In this document: positions 29,108-38,337 of the stretch, one piece after another
Layout of the letters: every line of letters begins with the position of its first letter
Position numbering within the stretch: the stretch's first letter is position 1
NCBI GenBank assembly: GCA_011742915.1
Contig: JAAQTN010000019.1
Span: forward strand, 20,427-84,426
Length of the DNA stretch: 64,000 bases
Reading direction: 5' to 3'
Source of the DNA: Billgrantia desiderata
GTDB taxonomy: Bacteria > Pseudomonadota > Gammaproteobacteria > Pseudomonadales > Halomonadaceae
Translations under genes and position numbers: made by a program
The notes under the pieces: generated by a model
Databases searched by the model: none
What the model was told of the DNA's origin: nothing
Seen by the model: only the letters and a program-made list of their open reading frames with translations

Positions 29108-29779
29108 TCAGGGCATGGTGCGCCGTGCGGCATCGACCAGGGCGCGAATCAGCCGCTGCTGGGGGCGATTGAAGATCAGCCACTCCGGATGCCACTGCAC
29201 GCCGATCAGGAATTCGTGGTCGCGGGATTCGATGCCCTGCACCAGTCCGTCACGGTCGCGGGCCACGATCTCGATGCCGCGCCCTGCTTCCTGCACGGCC
29301 TGGTGATGCAGGCTGTTGATGCGGCACCAGCTCACCTTGAGGATACGACGCAGCTGCGTGTCGGCCACGATGTCCACGGTCTTGCGCGGCAGCACGGTGC
29401 GGCGGCGCTTGAGCCCCTCATGGGTGGTGTAGATGTCGGGGTCCAGGGTGCCGCCCAGGTGGACGTTGAGCATCTGGGCGCCACGACAGATCCCCAGCAC
29501 CGGCTTGCCCTGAGGAATGAAGCGCTCCATCAGTTCCAGCTCCAGCTCGTCGCGCTGCGGGTCGAGGCGCACGTCGAGCTGCACCTCGCCGCCGTAGAGA
29601 TGAGCCTGGATGTCGTCGCCGCCGCCGATGATCAGCCCATCCAGGGCCTGTGGCAGCGGCCGTGAGGGAGAGAGGCGCAGTGGCCTTCCGCCGTGTCGCC
29701 ACACGGCGAACCAATCGAACCACCAGGCGATACGGCTCTTGTAGTCCGACGTGGTGATGCCGATGAGAGGGCGTGTCAT
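29108..29779 (-). CDS. Class I glutamine amidotransferase-like hydrolase (PuuD-like), paired with an amidoligase
   Basis: The 223-residue protein has the class I glutamine amidotransferase fold of the PuuD subfamily. The nucleophile is in GICRGAQMLNVHLGG, the catalytic His and Glu in GVQWHPEW, and an upstream LDGLIIGGGDDIQAHLYGG motif is typical of gamma-glutamyl hydrolases. PuuD cleaves gamma-glutamyl-GABA in the cytoplasm. Here the gene overlaps a putative amidoligase by 4 bases and is probably translated after it. The pair could make and cleave, or trim, a gamma-glutamyl-like amide. That pathway is an inference. The product of the ligase is unknown. Confidence 0.88.
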   Translation of the reverse strand: MTRPLIGITTSDYKSRIAWWFDWFAVWRHGGRPLRLSPSRPLPQALDGLIIGGGDDIQAHLYGGEVQLDVRLDPQRDELELELMERFIPQGKPVLGICRGAQMLNVHLGGTLDPDIYTTHEGLKRRRTVLPRKTVDIVADTQLRRILKVSWCRINSLHHQAVQEAGRGIEIVARDRDGLVQGIESRDHEFLIGVQWHPEWLIFNRPQQRLIRALVDAARRTMP

Positions 29780-30795
29780 GAGGGGGAGCGGACCTCCTTG
29801 ATCCAGCTGCGCAGCTTGCCTGCCATGCGCGTCATCAATGATTGCGTGTTGAGGCTGACGAAACGACCGGCGCGTTCGCGCAGTTCCTTGCTGTCGTCAG
29901 CGAGCCGTTCGACGGCGACCCAGCGGTTCCATTCCATCACGGCTCCCCAGCCGCGCTGCGAGAGCTGAGCGTTGGGCAAACGATAGTGAAAGGTCGGCCT
30001 GGGCTTGATCAGGCTGGTGTGAATCAGCGGGTCGGGGTAATCGGGACGCAGGAAGGCGAACAGCGGGTAGAGGTCGAGCTCGCGGTTGCGCGTCGGGTTG
30101 AAGCTGATGTAGTCCGCGATCAGCGTATCCAGGTCGGGCGCGTAGTCCGGTGACAGCACCTGGATGGCATAGTGCTTGGGAAAGGGGTTGGCATGCGGCA
30201 GCACCTCGCGGGTGATGTCGATGTCGATCTCCTTGCGCAGCCAGGCGGCCATCAGCAGATAGGCCTGCAGCTGGCGCAGCAGGTAGTCGGTCTCCAGGCT
30301 TGCCACCTCGGGATTGAGGTGCAGGCCGAAGCCATACAGCAGGCTGGCATCGGTGCCCTTGGCGCCATGGGCATGCAGCGCCGCGAACAGGTTGTCGAGC
30401 TTGTCCAGCTCGTTCCACGGCACCGGCGGACAGACGATCTCGGTTGGCACCAGCCCCATCACCACGTCGCCGATCAGCTCGCGAGTCTTGTGATGAAATT
30501 CCATGCGCATCTGATGCCGCTGTCGCTCCCACTCGGTATCGCTGTGTGGCGTCTGCTTCAGCATCCGGTTATCGGGGTGGGCATACTGGGTATCGAGCTC
30601 GATGATGAACTCGCCCCAATGGGTATTCACGACCTTGAGACGATGAGGGCTGACCTGCTGTAGCTCGCCACCGAACAGGTCTCGCACCAGTTCGCCCGTC
30701 TGCTGAGGGGGGAGCCCGGCAAACTCGATTTCGACACCGATCCGGCGGGGTTTGCCCTGAACGTTCAGCGGCTCGGGTGGTGATTGCGGCAGCAT
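29776..30795 (-). CDS. Putative amidoligase (glutamine-synthetase-like COOH-NH2 ligase)
   Basis: The 339-residue protein resembles the amidoligase family (Pfam PF12224), a distant relative of glutamine synthetase thought to join a carboxyl and an amine using ATP. RRIGVEIEFAG near residue 22 gives the metal-binding Glu pair, MRMEFHHKTRELIGD follows, then FGLHLNPEVASLE with the conserved His and an Arg-rich NPTRNRELDLYPL. The ATG at 30795 is taken as the start, with a GTG 15 codons upstream possible. The family is often found next to glutamine amidotransferase-like genes, as here. Substrate and product are unknown. Confidence 0.82.
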   Translation of the reverse strand: MLPQSPPEPLNVQGKPRRIGVEIEFAGLPPQQTGELVRDLFGGELQQVSPHRLKVVNTHWGEFIIELDTQYAHPDNRMLKQTPHSDTEWERQRHQMRMEFHHKTRELIGDVVMGLVPTEIVCPPVPWNELDKLDNLFAALHAHGAKGTDASLLYGFGLHLNPEVASLETDYLLRQLQAYLLMAAWLRKEIDIDITREVLPHANPFPKHYAIQVLSPDYAPDLDTLIADYISFNPTRNRELDLYPLFAFLRPDYPDPLIHTSLIKPRPTFHYRLPNAQLSQRGWGAVMEWNRWVAVERLADDSKELRERAGRFVSLNTQSLMTRMAGKLRSWIKEVRSPS

Positions 30796-30923
30796 GAAGG
30801 CATCCTGTGCGACTCGAGAGTCTGAACGCCAGCCTAGCACAGAGCGATGAGAAGCCGTCAGGGACCGAACCTTGTTCTACTGTTGTCCCAAGGCTTGGCA
30901 GAACGGACAAGGGAGTGTAAGCG

Positions 30924-33272
30924 ATGCCAGTTGGAGTTATCCGAGCGGGGCTTGCCGGTGCCGTGCCGGTCATGATCCGTTTCGGGCTGTTGTTGAGTCT
31001 GCTGCTTGCAGCGGGAACGTTGCATGCTCAGACATTGACCTTCGGCGGGCTGGGACAGGAAGAGCAGGCCCCGCAGGAGACCCACGATGCCGAGTCGTTC
31101 CAGCAGTCGCTCAATGAAGTGATCGCGACGCTGGAGGACGAGGAGCGTCGCGGCGCGCTGCTCGGTGAGCTGCGCGACATCCAGCAGGCACACGGTGAGC
31201 ACGTCGCCGACGACGGTGCCATCCAGCGCCAGGGGTTGCTCGGCGCCTTGGCCGAAACGATCAGCGAGTTCGGTGAGCAGGCCGAGGCGGGCGAGTCGCC
31301 CATCGACGACTGGCAGCGCCAACTGGAGCAGGGCTGGGCGGAACTCAGCGACCTGATGGTGGATACCGGCACCAACACGCTGGTGCGTTTCGCCATCGAC
31401 AGCGCCGTGATGCTCGGCATCTGGGCGGGCCTGCTGGTGATCCTGATCGCCCTGGGCCGGTTGCTGTTCAAGCGACGCGAGCTACCCCTCGATCTGCCGC
31501 GCGAGCCGCGCGGTTGGCTGCTGGCGTTGCACTTCCTACGGCGCATGCTGCCGTGGGCTCTCGCGTTCCTGCTGGTGATGGGGCTGGTGCAGGTGCTGCC
31601 GCCCAGCCCGGGGCGGACCCTGGCGCTGATCGTGGCCTATCTGGCGCTGTGTGGTCGCACGCTGTCGGTAGTGGTGGAGTGTGTGGTCTCGGTCTTCACT
31701 CGCGGCCATCGCTTCCCTGCGGTGCTGATCCTGCAGCGCAAGGCACTGAGGATGCTGTTCGTGATCGGTGCCCTGATCGCGCTTGGCGATGCGCTCAATG
31801 CAGCCCGGCTCTCGCTCATCGTGGGTGAGGAGCTGGCAGCGTTGGGCTCGGTGCTGACCAACATGCTGGCCGCCCTGCTCAGCATTCGCTTCATCTTCAA
31901 GTTCAAGCGCCCGATTCGGCACCTGATCCGCAACCGCTCCTGGCGCGTACGCCGCGAGGGGGGAACCGGCATCGAGCTGGCGCGCATCGTCGGCGAGCTG
32001 TGGCACGTGCCGGCGCTGCTGGTGGTGGTGGGGTCGCTGCTGGCCATCTTCGTCACCGTGGGCGACGTGGGGGGCGCCCTGGCGCGTTCGATCGTCTCCG
32101 CGGCACTGCTGGTGCTGACGTTGGTGATCACCGGGTTGATCCAGCGTCACGGCGAGCGCCGCGGCAAGCGTCGCCGGCTCAGCGAGTATCGCCGGCGCCT
32201 CGAGCGTTTCGGCTACGCGCTCTCCCATGTGGTGGCGTGGATCGTCTTCGCCGAGCTGTCGCTGCAGGTGTGGGGCGGTTCGCTGTTCGGCCTGGGCCGC
32301 GAGGGCGTGGCCGGGGTGCGTATCGGCCAGGCGCTGCTGGCCCTGGGCTTCACGGTGCTGTTGGCCTGGCTGGCTTGGATCTTCGCCGACACCGCCATTC
32401 AGCGCGCCCTGATGTCTTCCGCCCGCTCGCGGGGGCGGCGCGTCAATCAGGCGCGAGCCCAGACCATCACGCCGATGATCCGCAACGTGATGTTCGCCAC
32501 CATCGTGATCATCGCCGCCATCGTGGGTTTGGCGAATCTCGGCGTGAACGTCACGCCGCTGCTGGCCGGTGCCGGCGTGATCGGTCTGGCGGTGGGCTTC
32601 GGAGCCCAGACCCTGGTGCAGGATCTGATCACCGGCATCTTCATCATCATCGAGGATTCGCTGGCGGTGGACGACTTCGTGCAGATCAACGGCCACATGG
32701 GCACCGTCGAGGGGTTGACCCTGCGCACCGTGCGGCTGCGCGACCTGGACGGCATCCTGCACATCATCACCTTCAGCGCCATCCAGTCGATCCACAACAT
32801 GTCGCGCCATTTCGGCATCGCGCTGATGCGCATCCGCATCCCTCACACCATGAAGATCGACGATGCCATCACCCTGATGCAGGAAACCGCCCAGGAGCTG
32901 CGCCAGGACCCGATGATGCGACATCACATCTGGTCACCGCTGGAGATGCAGGGCATCGACCGCTTCGACGAGGGGGCCGCCGTGCTGCGCATGCGTTTCC
33001 GCACCGCACCGGTGATGCAGTGGGACGTGGCGCGCGCCTTCAACCTGCTGCTCAAGCAGCGCATGGAGGCCCAAGGCATCGACCTGGGCATGCCGCGCCT
33101 CAGCGTCAGCATGGAGGGCCGGCCGGGCGACCCCATGACGGACGAGCCAGGGCAGAACGATGGCGACCCGGCCACCTTGCGCGATGCCAAAGGGCGGGCG
33201 CCGGGCGAGGCCGGCATCGCCGATCCCGAGGGCGAGACCAATCCACAGCGTGCCTCGCCGGACTCGTCGTGA
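30924..33272 (+). CDS. MscS-type mechanosensitive channel with large periplasmic N-terminus
   Basis: The 782-residue protein has a signal peptide (hydrophobic stretch about residues 17-35), a periplasmic region (about 36-145), about nine to eleven membrane helices (about 150-560) and an MscS pore and beta domain. The pore helix is at GVNVTPLLAGAGVIGLAVG, followed by GAQTLVQDLITGIFIIIED and a cytoplasmic vestibule. This matches the larger MscS relatives that release solutes during sudden drops in osmolarity, useful for a salt-tolerant host. GGGAG lies 8 bases before the ATG at 30924. A second Met at 30972 is just before the signal sequence. The acidic C-terminal tail (about 730-782) is probably disordered. 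Confidence 0.92.
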   Translation: MPVGVIRAGLAGAVPVMIRFGLLLSLLLAAGTLHAQTLTFGGLGQEEQAPQETHDAESFQQSLNEVIATLEDEERRGALLGELRDIQQAHGEHVADDGAIQRQGLLGALAETISEFGEQAEAGESPIDDWQRQLEQGWAELSDLMVDTGTNTLVRFAIDSAVMLGIWAGLLVILIALGRLLFKRRELPLDLPREPRGWLLALHFLRRMLPWALAFLLVMGLVQVLPPSPGRTLALIVAYLALCGRTLSVVVECVVSVFTRGHRFPAVLILQRKALRMLFVIGALIALGDALNAARLSLIVGEELAALGSVLTNMLAALLSIRFIFKFKRPIRHLIRNRSWRVRREGGTGIELARIVGELWHVPALLVVVGSLLAIFVTVGDVGGALARSIVSAALLVLTLVITGLIQRHGERRGKRRRLSEYRRRLERFGYALSHVVAWIVFAELSLQVWGGSLFGLGREGVAGVRIGQALLALGFTVLLAWLAWIFADTAIQRALMSSARSRGRRVNQARAQTITPMIRNVMFATIVIIAAIVGLANLGVNVTPLLAGAGVIGLAVGFGAQTLVQDLITGIFIIIEDSLAVDDFVQINGHMGTVEGLTLRTVRLRDLDGILHIITFSAIQSIHNMSRHFGIALMRIRIPHTMKIDDAITLMQETAQELRQDPMMRHHIWSPLEMQGIDRFDEGAAVLRMRFRTAPVMQWDVARAFNLLLKQRMEAQGIDLGMPRLSVSMEGRPGDPMTDEPGQNDGDPATLRDAKGRAPGEAGIADPEGETNPQRASPDSS

Positions 33273-33300
33273 GCAGGCCGTGCTTTCTTCCGCTCAAGGC

Positions 33301-33318
33301 GGCCTGCTAGCGCAGGCC
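33301..33318 (+). terminator. Short hairpin after the MscS-type gene
   Basis: GGCCTGC (33301-33307) pairs with GCAGGCC (33312-33318) around TAGC, 28 bases after the stop. There is no T run, so termination is uncertain. Confidence 0.35.
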
Positions 33319-33443
33319 GTCGATGCTTTGAAGTCAATCTCATGGCGGCCTGCCACCTGTAGCCCGCCGCCCCGCGGCGGCGCCCGAAGCCGTCTCTAGG
33401 AAAGTTCCCTGGCACCTGTTCGGATTAGACCATGGTCTTGTGA

Positions 33444-33479
33444 GTAAACGTTTACCTTCCAAGGGTAAACGTTTACATT
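33444..33479 (+). promoter_or_regulatory. Two tandem LacI-family operators over a candidate promoter
   Basis: The perfect 12-base palindrome GTAAACGTTTAC occurs at 33444-33455 and again at 33465-33476, with 21 bases between centres (two helical turns). The central CG and the AAACGTTT core are typical of LacI/GalR-family operators. A candidate promoter runs through them: TTTACC (33451-33456), 17 bases, TACATT (33474-33479). It lies 68 bases before the ThuA-domain gene. The LacI-type gene at 35540 is the obvious candidate regulator. Confidence 0.8.
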
Positions 33480-33546
33480 GCTGCCGTTACGCTGTGATTC
33501 TCAATATCGACAATGCCTGCCCGTCAGGCTCACCAGGAGGCGCAAG

Positions 33547-34326
33547 ATGACCATCAAGGCCACGGTCTGGGGCGAGAACGTCCACGAGCGTACCAATGCA
33601 GTGGTGGCTCGGATCTACCCCAGCGGCATGCACACCTGCATCGCCGACGGACTCAACGAGGATCTCGAGATCGAGGCGCGCTCGGTCACCCTGCAGGATC
33701 CGGAGCACGGCCTCACCGAGGAGGTACTGGAGAATACCGACGTGCTGCTGTGGTGGGGGCATGCGGCCCACGGCGAGGTGAGCGACACCATCGTCGACCG
33801 GATTCAGGCCCGGGTGCTTCAGGGCATGGGGCTGCTGGTGCTGCATTCGGCCCACTACTCGAAGATATTCAAGCGCCTGATGGGCACCACCTGCTCGCTG
33901 AAGTGGCGCGAGGCAGGCGAGCGCGAGCGGCTTTGGGTCGTCAATCCGGGACATCCCATCGTGCAGGGCGTAGGCGATTACATCGAGCTGCCCCATACCG
34001 AAATGTACGGCGAGCCCTTTGCCGTACCCAACCCGGACGAGGTGATCTTCATCAGCGCCTTCGAAGGGGGCGAGGTGTTCCGCTCGGGGCTCACTTACCG
34101 GCGTGGCAACGGCAAGATCTTCTACTTCCGTCCTGGGCACGAGACCTACCCGATCTACCACGACGTCAAGGTGCGCCGGGTGCTCAAGAACGCAGTGAAG
34201 TGGGCGCGCCCAGAGGGCTCGCGATGGATCGATGCCTGCCCCAACGTGCCGCCCGAGCAGGCTCCCGACCCGGTGGTGGTGAAAGGCGAGGGGCTGCACA
34301 AGCCCGGTGAGGAGGGATTCAAATGA
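33547..34326 (+). CDS. ThuA-domain protein
   Basis: The 259-residue protein is a ThuA-like (trehalose-utilisation) protein with a class I amidotransferase-type fold. [20 protein letters not shown] and the later [20 protein letters not shown] and [10 protein letters not shown] are typical. ThuA proteins act in sugar catabolism with ThuB-like oxidoreductases, possibly in a 3-keto-sugar route, and act in the cytoplasm. The ATG at 33547 has CAGGAGGCGCAAG upstream. Its stop overlaps the oxidoreductase start by 4 bases. The pair lies directly behind tandem LacI-type operators, so it is probably sugar-inducible. No transporter is in the cluster. Confidence 0.92.
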   Translation: MTIKATVWGENVHERTNAVVARIYPSGMHTCIADGLNEDLEIEARSVTLQDPEHGLTEEVLENTDVLLWWGHAAHGEVSDTIVDRIQARVLQGMGLLVLHSAHYSKIFKRLMGTTCSLKWREAGERERLWVVNPGHPIVQGVGDYIELPHTEMYGEPFAVPNPDEVIFISAFEGGEVFRSGLTYRRGNGKIFYFRPGHETYPIYHDVKVRRVLKNAVKWARPEGSRWIDACPNVPPEQAPDPVVVKGEGLHKPGEEGFK

Positions 34327-35372
34327 TTCGTCTGGCGATCATCGGAGCCGGTAGCATGGCCGGCGAGCATGCCAAGCAGTTTCAGGCCCTCGACGGGGTC
34401 GAGCTAGTGGCCGTTTGCGACTTGGATGGCGGCCGGGCGCAGGCCTTCGCCGCACGTCACGCCATTCCCGCTGCCTATACCGATCTCGAGGCAATGCTGG
34501 CCCGGGAGGAAATAGATGCGGTGAGCAACGTCACTTCGGACGCCGCTCACAAGGCGACTTCGTTGGCGGCTATCGCTGCCGGCAAGCACATCCTCTGCGA
34601 GAAGCCCCTGGCCACCAGCGCCGCCGATGCCGAGGCGATGGCGGCGGCGGCTCGCGAGGCAGGAGTGATCAACATGATCAACCTGAGCTATCGCAATGCG
34701 CCGGCCATTCACCAAGCCCGGGAATTGATCGCCTCGGGGGCCCTGGGGCGGATCCGCCACGTGGACGCCAGCTATCGCCAGAGCTGGCTGGTCAGCCACG
34801 CCTGGGGGCGCTGGGATCAGGACAGCCAGTGGTTGTGGCGGCTCTCCCAAAGGCATGGCAGCAAAGGGGTGCTGGGCGATGTGGGGATTCATATCCTCGA
34901 CTTTGCCAGCTTCCCGGTGGGCGACATCACGGCGGTGAATTGCCGGCTCAAGTGCTACGACAAGGCTCCGGACAGCCGCATCGGCGACTATGTGCTCGAC
35001 GCCAACGATACCGCCCTGATGCGCGTCGAGTTCGCCTGCGGGGCGCTGGGCAGTCTCCATGCCACGCGCTGGGCCACCGGTCATCACAACTCCCTGAGCC
35101 TGAGCGTACACGGCGACCGTGGCGCCCTTCGGGTCGACCTGGACGCGGCCAAGGATCGGTTGCACGTGTGCTTGGGTGAGGATGTCCATCCGGCCTGCTG
35201 GCGCGAGGTAGTCGCCCCCGAAACCCCCAGCCTCTACCGTCGCTTCATCGACGGTATCGTCAAGGGGCATAACGATCAGCCCGACTTCGCCCGCGGTGCG
35301 GCGCTGCAGCGGGTGCTGGATGCCTGCTTCGTCTCCGACGCCGAGGATCGCAGCTTGGCCCTGGCCGGTTGA
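34323..35372 (+). CDS. Gfo/Idh/MocA-family oxidoreductase (ThuB-like)
   Basis: The 349-residue protein has an N-terminal Rossmann fold ([17 protein letters not shown]) with the family's conserved CEKPLATS motif near residue 97, and a C-terminal alpha/beta domain that includes [20 protein letters not shown] with the catalytic Asp and His. Members oxidise or reduce sugar hydroxyls with NAD(P). It is translationally coupled to the ThuA gene. The ThuAB pair suggests oxidation of a disaccharide or sugar alcohol. The exact sugar is not visible from sequence. Confidence 0.92.
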   Translation: MIRLAIIGAGSMAGEHAKQFQALDGVELVAVCDLDGGRAQAFAARHAIPAAYTDLEAMLAREEIDAVSNVTSDAAHKATSLAAIAAGKHILCEKPLATSAADAEAMAAAAREAGVINMINLSYRNAPAIHQARELIASGALGRIRHVDASYRQSWLVSHAWGRWDQDSQWLWRLSQRHGSKGVLGDVGIHILDFASFPVGDITAVNCRLKCYDKAPDSRIGDYVLDANDTALMRVEFACGALGSLHATRWATGHHNSLSLSVHGDRGALRVDLDAAKDRLHVCLGEDVHPACWREVVAPETPSLYRRFIDGIVKGHNDQPDFARGAALQRVLDACFVSDAEDRSLALAG

Positions 35373-35539
35373 GCCTGGTCGGTTGCCACCGCTCAGACCT
35401 CGATGGTGGCTTGGCTGGCGCGACCCGGCTGGCGAGGCGCGCCTGCCTCGCGCCGCTGACGGATTTTTGACACAATCATCGGCCTTCAAGGGCAGGCGAC
35501 GGCACATTGCAGTCGCTGCACCAGGCATGGGGCAGGCAG

Positions 35540-36517
35540 ATGAGCAGAGATTCGTCGCGGTCGGCGACCATCCGGGAAATCGCGCGGCAGGCGGGGGTTT
35601 CCATCGCTTCGGTGAGCCGGGCCCTCAACGGCAAGCCGGGACTGAGCGAGGAGTTGCGCGAGCGCATCCTGGCGATCAGCCGGGAAATGGCGTACCGGCC
35701 CAGCGCCGCCGCCCGCCAGCTGATCAGCGGCAAGGCGGCGGTGGTGGGCATCTCGCTGGGGCGCCAGGATGTCGAGCTGCATCCTTATTACATCCTGCTC
35801 TACCAGCATCTCACCCTTGCCCTCCATGAGCAGGGCATGGTGCCGATCTTCTTTGCTCACGACCAGACGGCGTCGCTGCCCGAACGGGCCGGCGCCGCCA
35901 TCCTGCTCGGCGAGTTTCCCGGCGATCGGCGGGCCGAGCGACTGGCCGAGTCGGGCGTGCCCTACGTGCGCATCGGCGAGCCCGGCGAGGGGTTCTCGGT
36001 GGCGCCAGATGATCGTCACGGCTTTGTCCAGATGACCCGCTACCTCATCGAGAGCGGAAGGCGGCGGATCGCTTTCGTGGGCGGCGAGCTGGAGCAGCCC
36101 TGCTATCCCCCGCGTCTGGCAGGCTATTGCCAGGCACTGGCCGAAGCGGGCCTGACGGAGCGGTTCTTCAGCCTGCCGCATGACGTCACCTCAGCGTCGC
36201 TGACCGCCTATCGATTCTTCGCCCCCAAGCTGGCGAGCTGGGACGCGCCCCCCTTCGACGCCCTGGTGTGTGCCACCGACGAGATCGCCCTGGGCTGCCT
36301 GGCGGCCCTGGATGACCATGGCCTCGCCGTGCCCGAGCAGGTGGCCGTGACCGGCTTCGACGACCTGCCGCTGCTGGCGGCCCGCCTGACCACCTTGCGC
36401 CAGGACATCGCCGCCATCGCCACCATGAGCGTGGTGCTGCTGGGCGATGCACTGGCCGGCAGGTCGCCGCGCCACGTCTCCATACCGGTGGAGCTGATCC
36501 GGCGCGAGACGGGCTAA
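35540..36517 (+). CDS. LacI-family transcriptional regulator
   Basis: The 325-residue protein has an N-terminal LacI helix-turn-helix (ATIREIARQAGVSIASVSRALNG, about residues 9-31) and hinge helix PSAAARQL. The periplasmic-binding-protein-like effector domain (about 65-325) follows and includes VTGFDDLPLLAARLTTLRQD near the end. The ATG at 35540 follows GGGGCAGGCAG. It lies 167 bases behind the Gfo-type gene. It is the likely repressor of the ThuA-oxidoreductase unit through the tandem palindromes at 33444-33476. The effector is probably a sugar. These links are inferred from proximity and operator type. Confidence 0.93.
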   Translation: MSRDSSRSATIREIARQAGVSIASVSRALNGKPGLSEELRERILAISREMAYRPSAAARQLISGKAAVVGISLGRQDVELHPYYILLYQHLTLALHEQGMVPIFFAHDQTASLPERAGAAILLGEFPGDRRAERLAESGVPYVRIGEPGEGFSVAPDDRHGFVQMTRYLIESGRRRIAFVGGELEQPCYPPRLAGYCQALAEAGLTERFFSLPHDVTSASLTAYRFFAPKLASWDAPPFDALVCATDEIALGCLAALDDHGLAVPEQVAVTGFDDLPLLAARLTTLRQDIAAIATMSVVLLGDALAGRSPRHVSIPVELIRRETG

Positions 36518-36660
36518 CGCCATCTGCACGAAGGATGGCCTGCCGCCTTGGGGTGAGTGCCTGATGCCGCTGGTTCGAGATGGAAAGCGGGCCGGCTTTC
36601 CCCGTACTATGAAAGTCATACCGCCTTATCCGGGCCTCTGGCACAAGGAGACGGGGCAGC

Positions 36661-38202
36661 GTGATCACCGTCGAACGCAAGGACAGCTTCCACCTCAAGA
36701 TTTCCCGCGTGCTGCAGGAGGAAACCTCGCACCGGTTGGATCTGTTCCTGTTCGTTCCCGGCGAACTCGGGCTCAATGAGCATGTCATCTCCGAAGATGC
36801 CTTCTACTACAGCGGCATCCACGTCAAGCGCACCTACTACAGCGACAAGCACCACCTGCCGCTGGTGCTCAGTCGCCTGGCCAGTCGCGGCAAGCTCAGC
36901 ACCGAGCAGTATCGCCTCAGCCTGAGCCTCTATGCCTACCAGTACGTGGTGGCGTTGGAGCGGGCGACCCAGAGCCTGCTCGACACTGCACGCAAGGTGA
37001 AGAAGGCCGAGGGCGAGGAGCGGGATGAATCGGGTGAGCCCAGCGCCGAGGAGAGCAAGGGCCGTGACGAGGAGAGTCGCGAGACGCTCTCCGACCCCAC
37101 CTCGGTGGGGCTCGAGGAGCGTCTCGAGGAGCTCTGCGAGCTGGCCCAGGGCATTCTGCGTCGCCTGCGCCGTAACCGGCCCGGCGAGGACAACCTGCTC
37201 AAGTACTATGCCAATATCGACAACTACCTCTCCTGGTTCACCGAGCAGCGGCTGCTGGCGTTGCTAGCCCACCTGCCGCGGGGGCGCAACTACCGGGCCA
37301 TCCGCGAGCGCCTGCTGGAGATCGTTCAGGCCGAGAGCGAATACCGCGATCAGGAGGAGTACAACGCCTCGCGGGTAACGCGCGATCCGACGCGGATGTC
37401 CAACAAGATGCGCCTGCTGCGTCGCCTCATCGAATACCCGGTCACCCTGAAGCAGAAGAGCCAGGAGCTGGGCGGTGCGGAACAGAAGGCGGTGAAAGGG
37501 CTCGCCACCGGCTTGGTCATGATCTTCGTCTCGCTGGGGCTGCTCCAGGCGCGGGATGCCTGGGGCAACATCACCGCGCTGTTCGTGCTGGCCATGGCCG
37601 TGCTCTATGCCATGCGCGAGGTGTTCAAGGACGATCTGCGCAATACGCTGTGGCGCTGGCTGCGCAAGGGGCGCCCCAAGTGGCGGCGACAGTACTTCGA
37701 TGCCACCAGCAATGCCATGGTCGGGCGCCAGCTCGAGTGGTTCGACTACAAGCGCTTCAGCAAGCTCGACGAGCAGATCCAGCGCGTGCGCCAGCGCAAC
37801 GTGGCGCAGCGCGAGGAGGTGGTGCTGCACTATCGCTCCAGCTCACGCATGTCGCCGACCCGTTTCCTGAGCGGCTATGAGCAGACCCGCGAGACGCTGT
37901 CGTTCGATCTCTCGCAGCTGACCCGTTTGATGGACAAGGGCAGCCACCACGTGTATCGGCTCAAGGACGGCCAGGTCACCCGTGAGTCGGTGGAGAAGCG
38001 GCACCTGCTCAACCTGGTGGTACGAGAAGAGGTCGCCCATGCCGAGCCGATTCTGCAGCGCTGGAAAATCGTGATGAGCCGCTCGCGAATTGTCGACGTG
38101 GTCAAGGTGCACCAGGAGGGTGGGGAAAAGCGCACGGCCGACAAGGAAGCCCTCGCCAAGGAAGCTCTCGCCAAGGAAGCATTGAATCTTCACCGCATAT
38201 AA
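36661..38202 (+). CDS. Unrecognised protein with two central membrane segments
   Basis: The 513-residue protein starts at a GTG with AAGGAG ten bases upstream. I do not recognise the family. The N-terminal 90 residues are mixed alpha/beta, and an acidic Glu/Ser/Asp-rich linker (about 114-150) is probably disordered. About 155-270 is helical. Two hydrophobic segments (about 282-300 and 305-322) look membrane-spanning. A basic, Arg-rich cytoplasmic half (about 325-490) follows. The C-terminus ends in a repeated EALAK tail encoded by a 15-base tandem repeat. It is a stand-alone gene between the LacI-type regulator and the CBS-BON gene. Confidence 0.78.
   Translation: MITVERKDSFHLKISRVLQEETSHRLDLFLFVPGELGLNEHVISEDAFYYSGIHVKRTYYSDKHHLPLVLSRLASRGKLSTEQYRLSLSLYAYQYVVALERATQSLLDTARKVKKAEGEERDESGEPSAEESKGRDEESRETLSDPTSVGLEERLEELCELAQGILRRLRRNRPGEDNLLKYYANIDNYLSWFTEQRLLALLAHLPRGRNYRAIRERLLEIVQAESEYRDQEEYNASRVTRDPTRMSNKMRLLRRLIEYPVTLKQKSQELGGAEQKAVKGLATGLVMIFVSLGLLQARDAWGNITALFVLAMAVLYAMREVFKDDLRNTLWRWLRKGRPKWRRQYFDATSNAMVGRQLEWFDYKRFSKLDEQIQRVRQRNVAQREEVVLHYRSSSRMSPTRFLSGYEQTRETLSFDLSQLTRLMDKGSHHVYRLKDGQVTRESVEKRHLLNLVVREEVAHAEPILQRWKIVMSRSRIVDVVKVHQEGGEKRTADKEALAKEALAKEALNLHRI
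38146..38184 (+). repeat. 15-base in-frame tandem repeat (EALAK units)
   Basis: GAAGCCCTCGCCAAG (38146-38160) is followed by GAAGCTCTCGCCAAG (38161-38175), differing at one base, and a partial third unit beginning GAAGCATTG. It encodes EALAK-EALAK-EAL at the C-terminus of the preceding protein. Copy number could vary between strains without shifting the frame. Confidence 0.85.
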
Positions 38203-38277
38203 AGGTTTGTCACGTCTGTTTTGCTACAGGTCAAGATGGCTGCTCGTCCGCTCTGCTACTTTGGGGAATGTAGGAAA

Positions 38278-38306
38278 TTGTGACGTTGAACAAGTCGGAC
38301 TAGATT
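38278..38306 (+). promoter_or_regulatory. Candidate promoter of the CBS-BON gene
   Basis: TTGTGA (38278-38283), a 17-base spacer and TAGATT (38301-38306) lie 32 bases before the ATG. Each hexamer matches the sigma-70 consensus at four of six positions, so the support is modest. Confidence 0.35.
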
Positions 38307-38337
38307 TTAAGCAGGGACCAGCCAGGAGGATCCCGTC

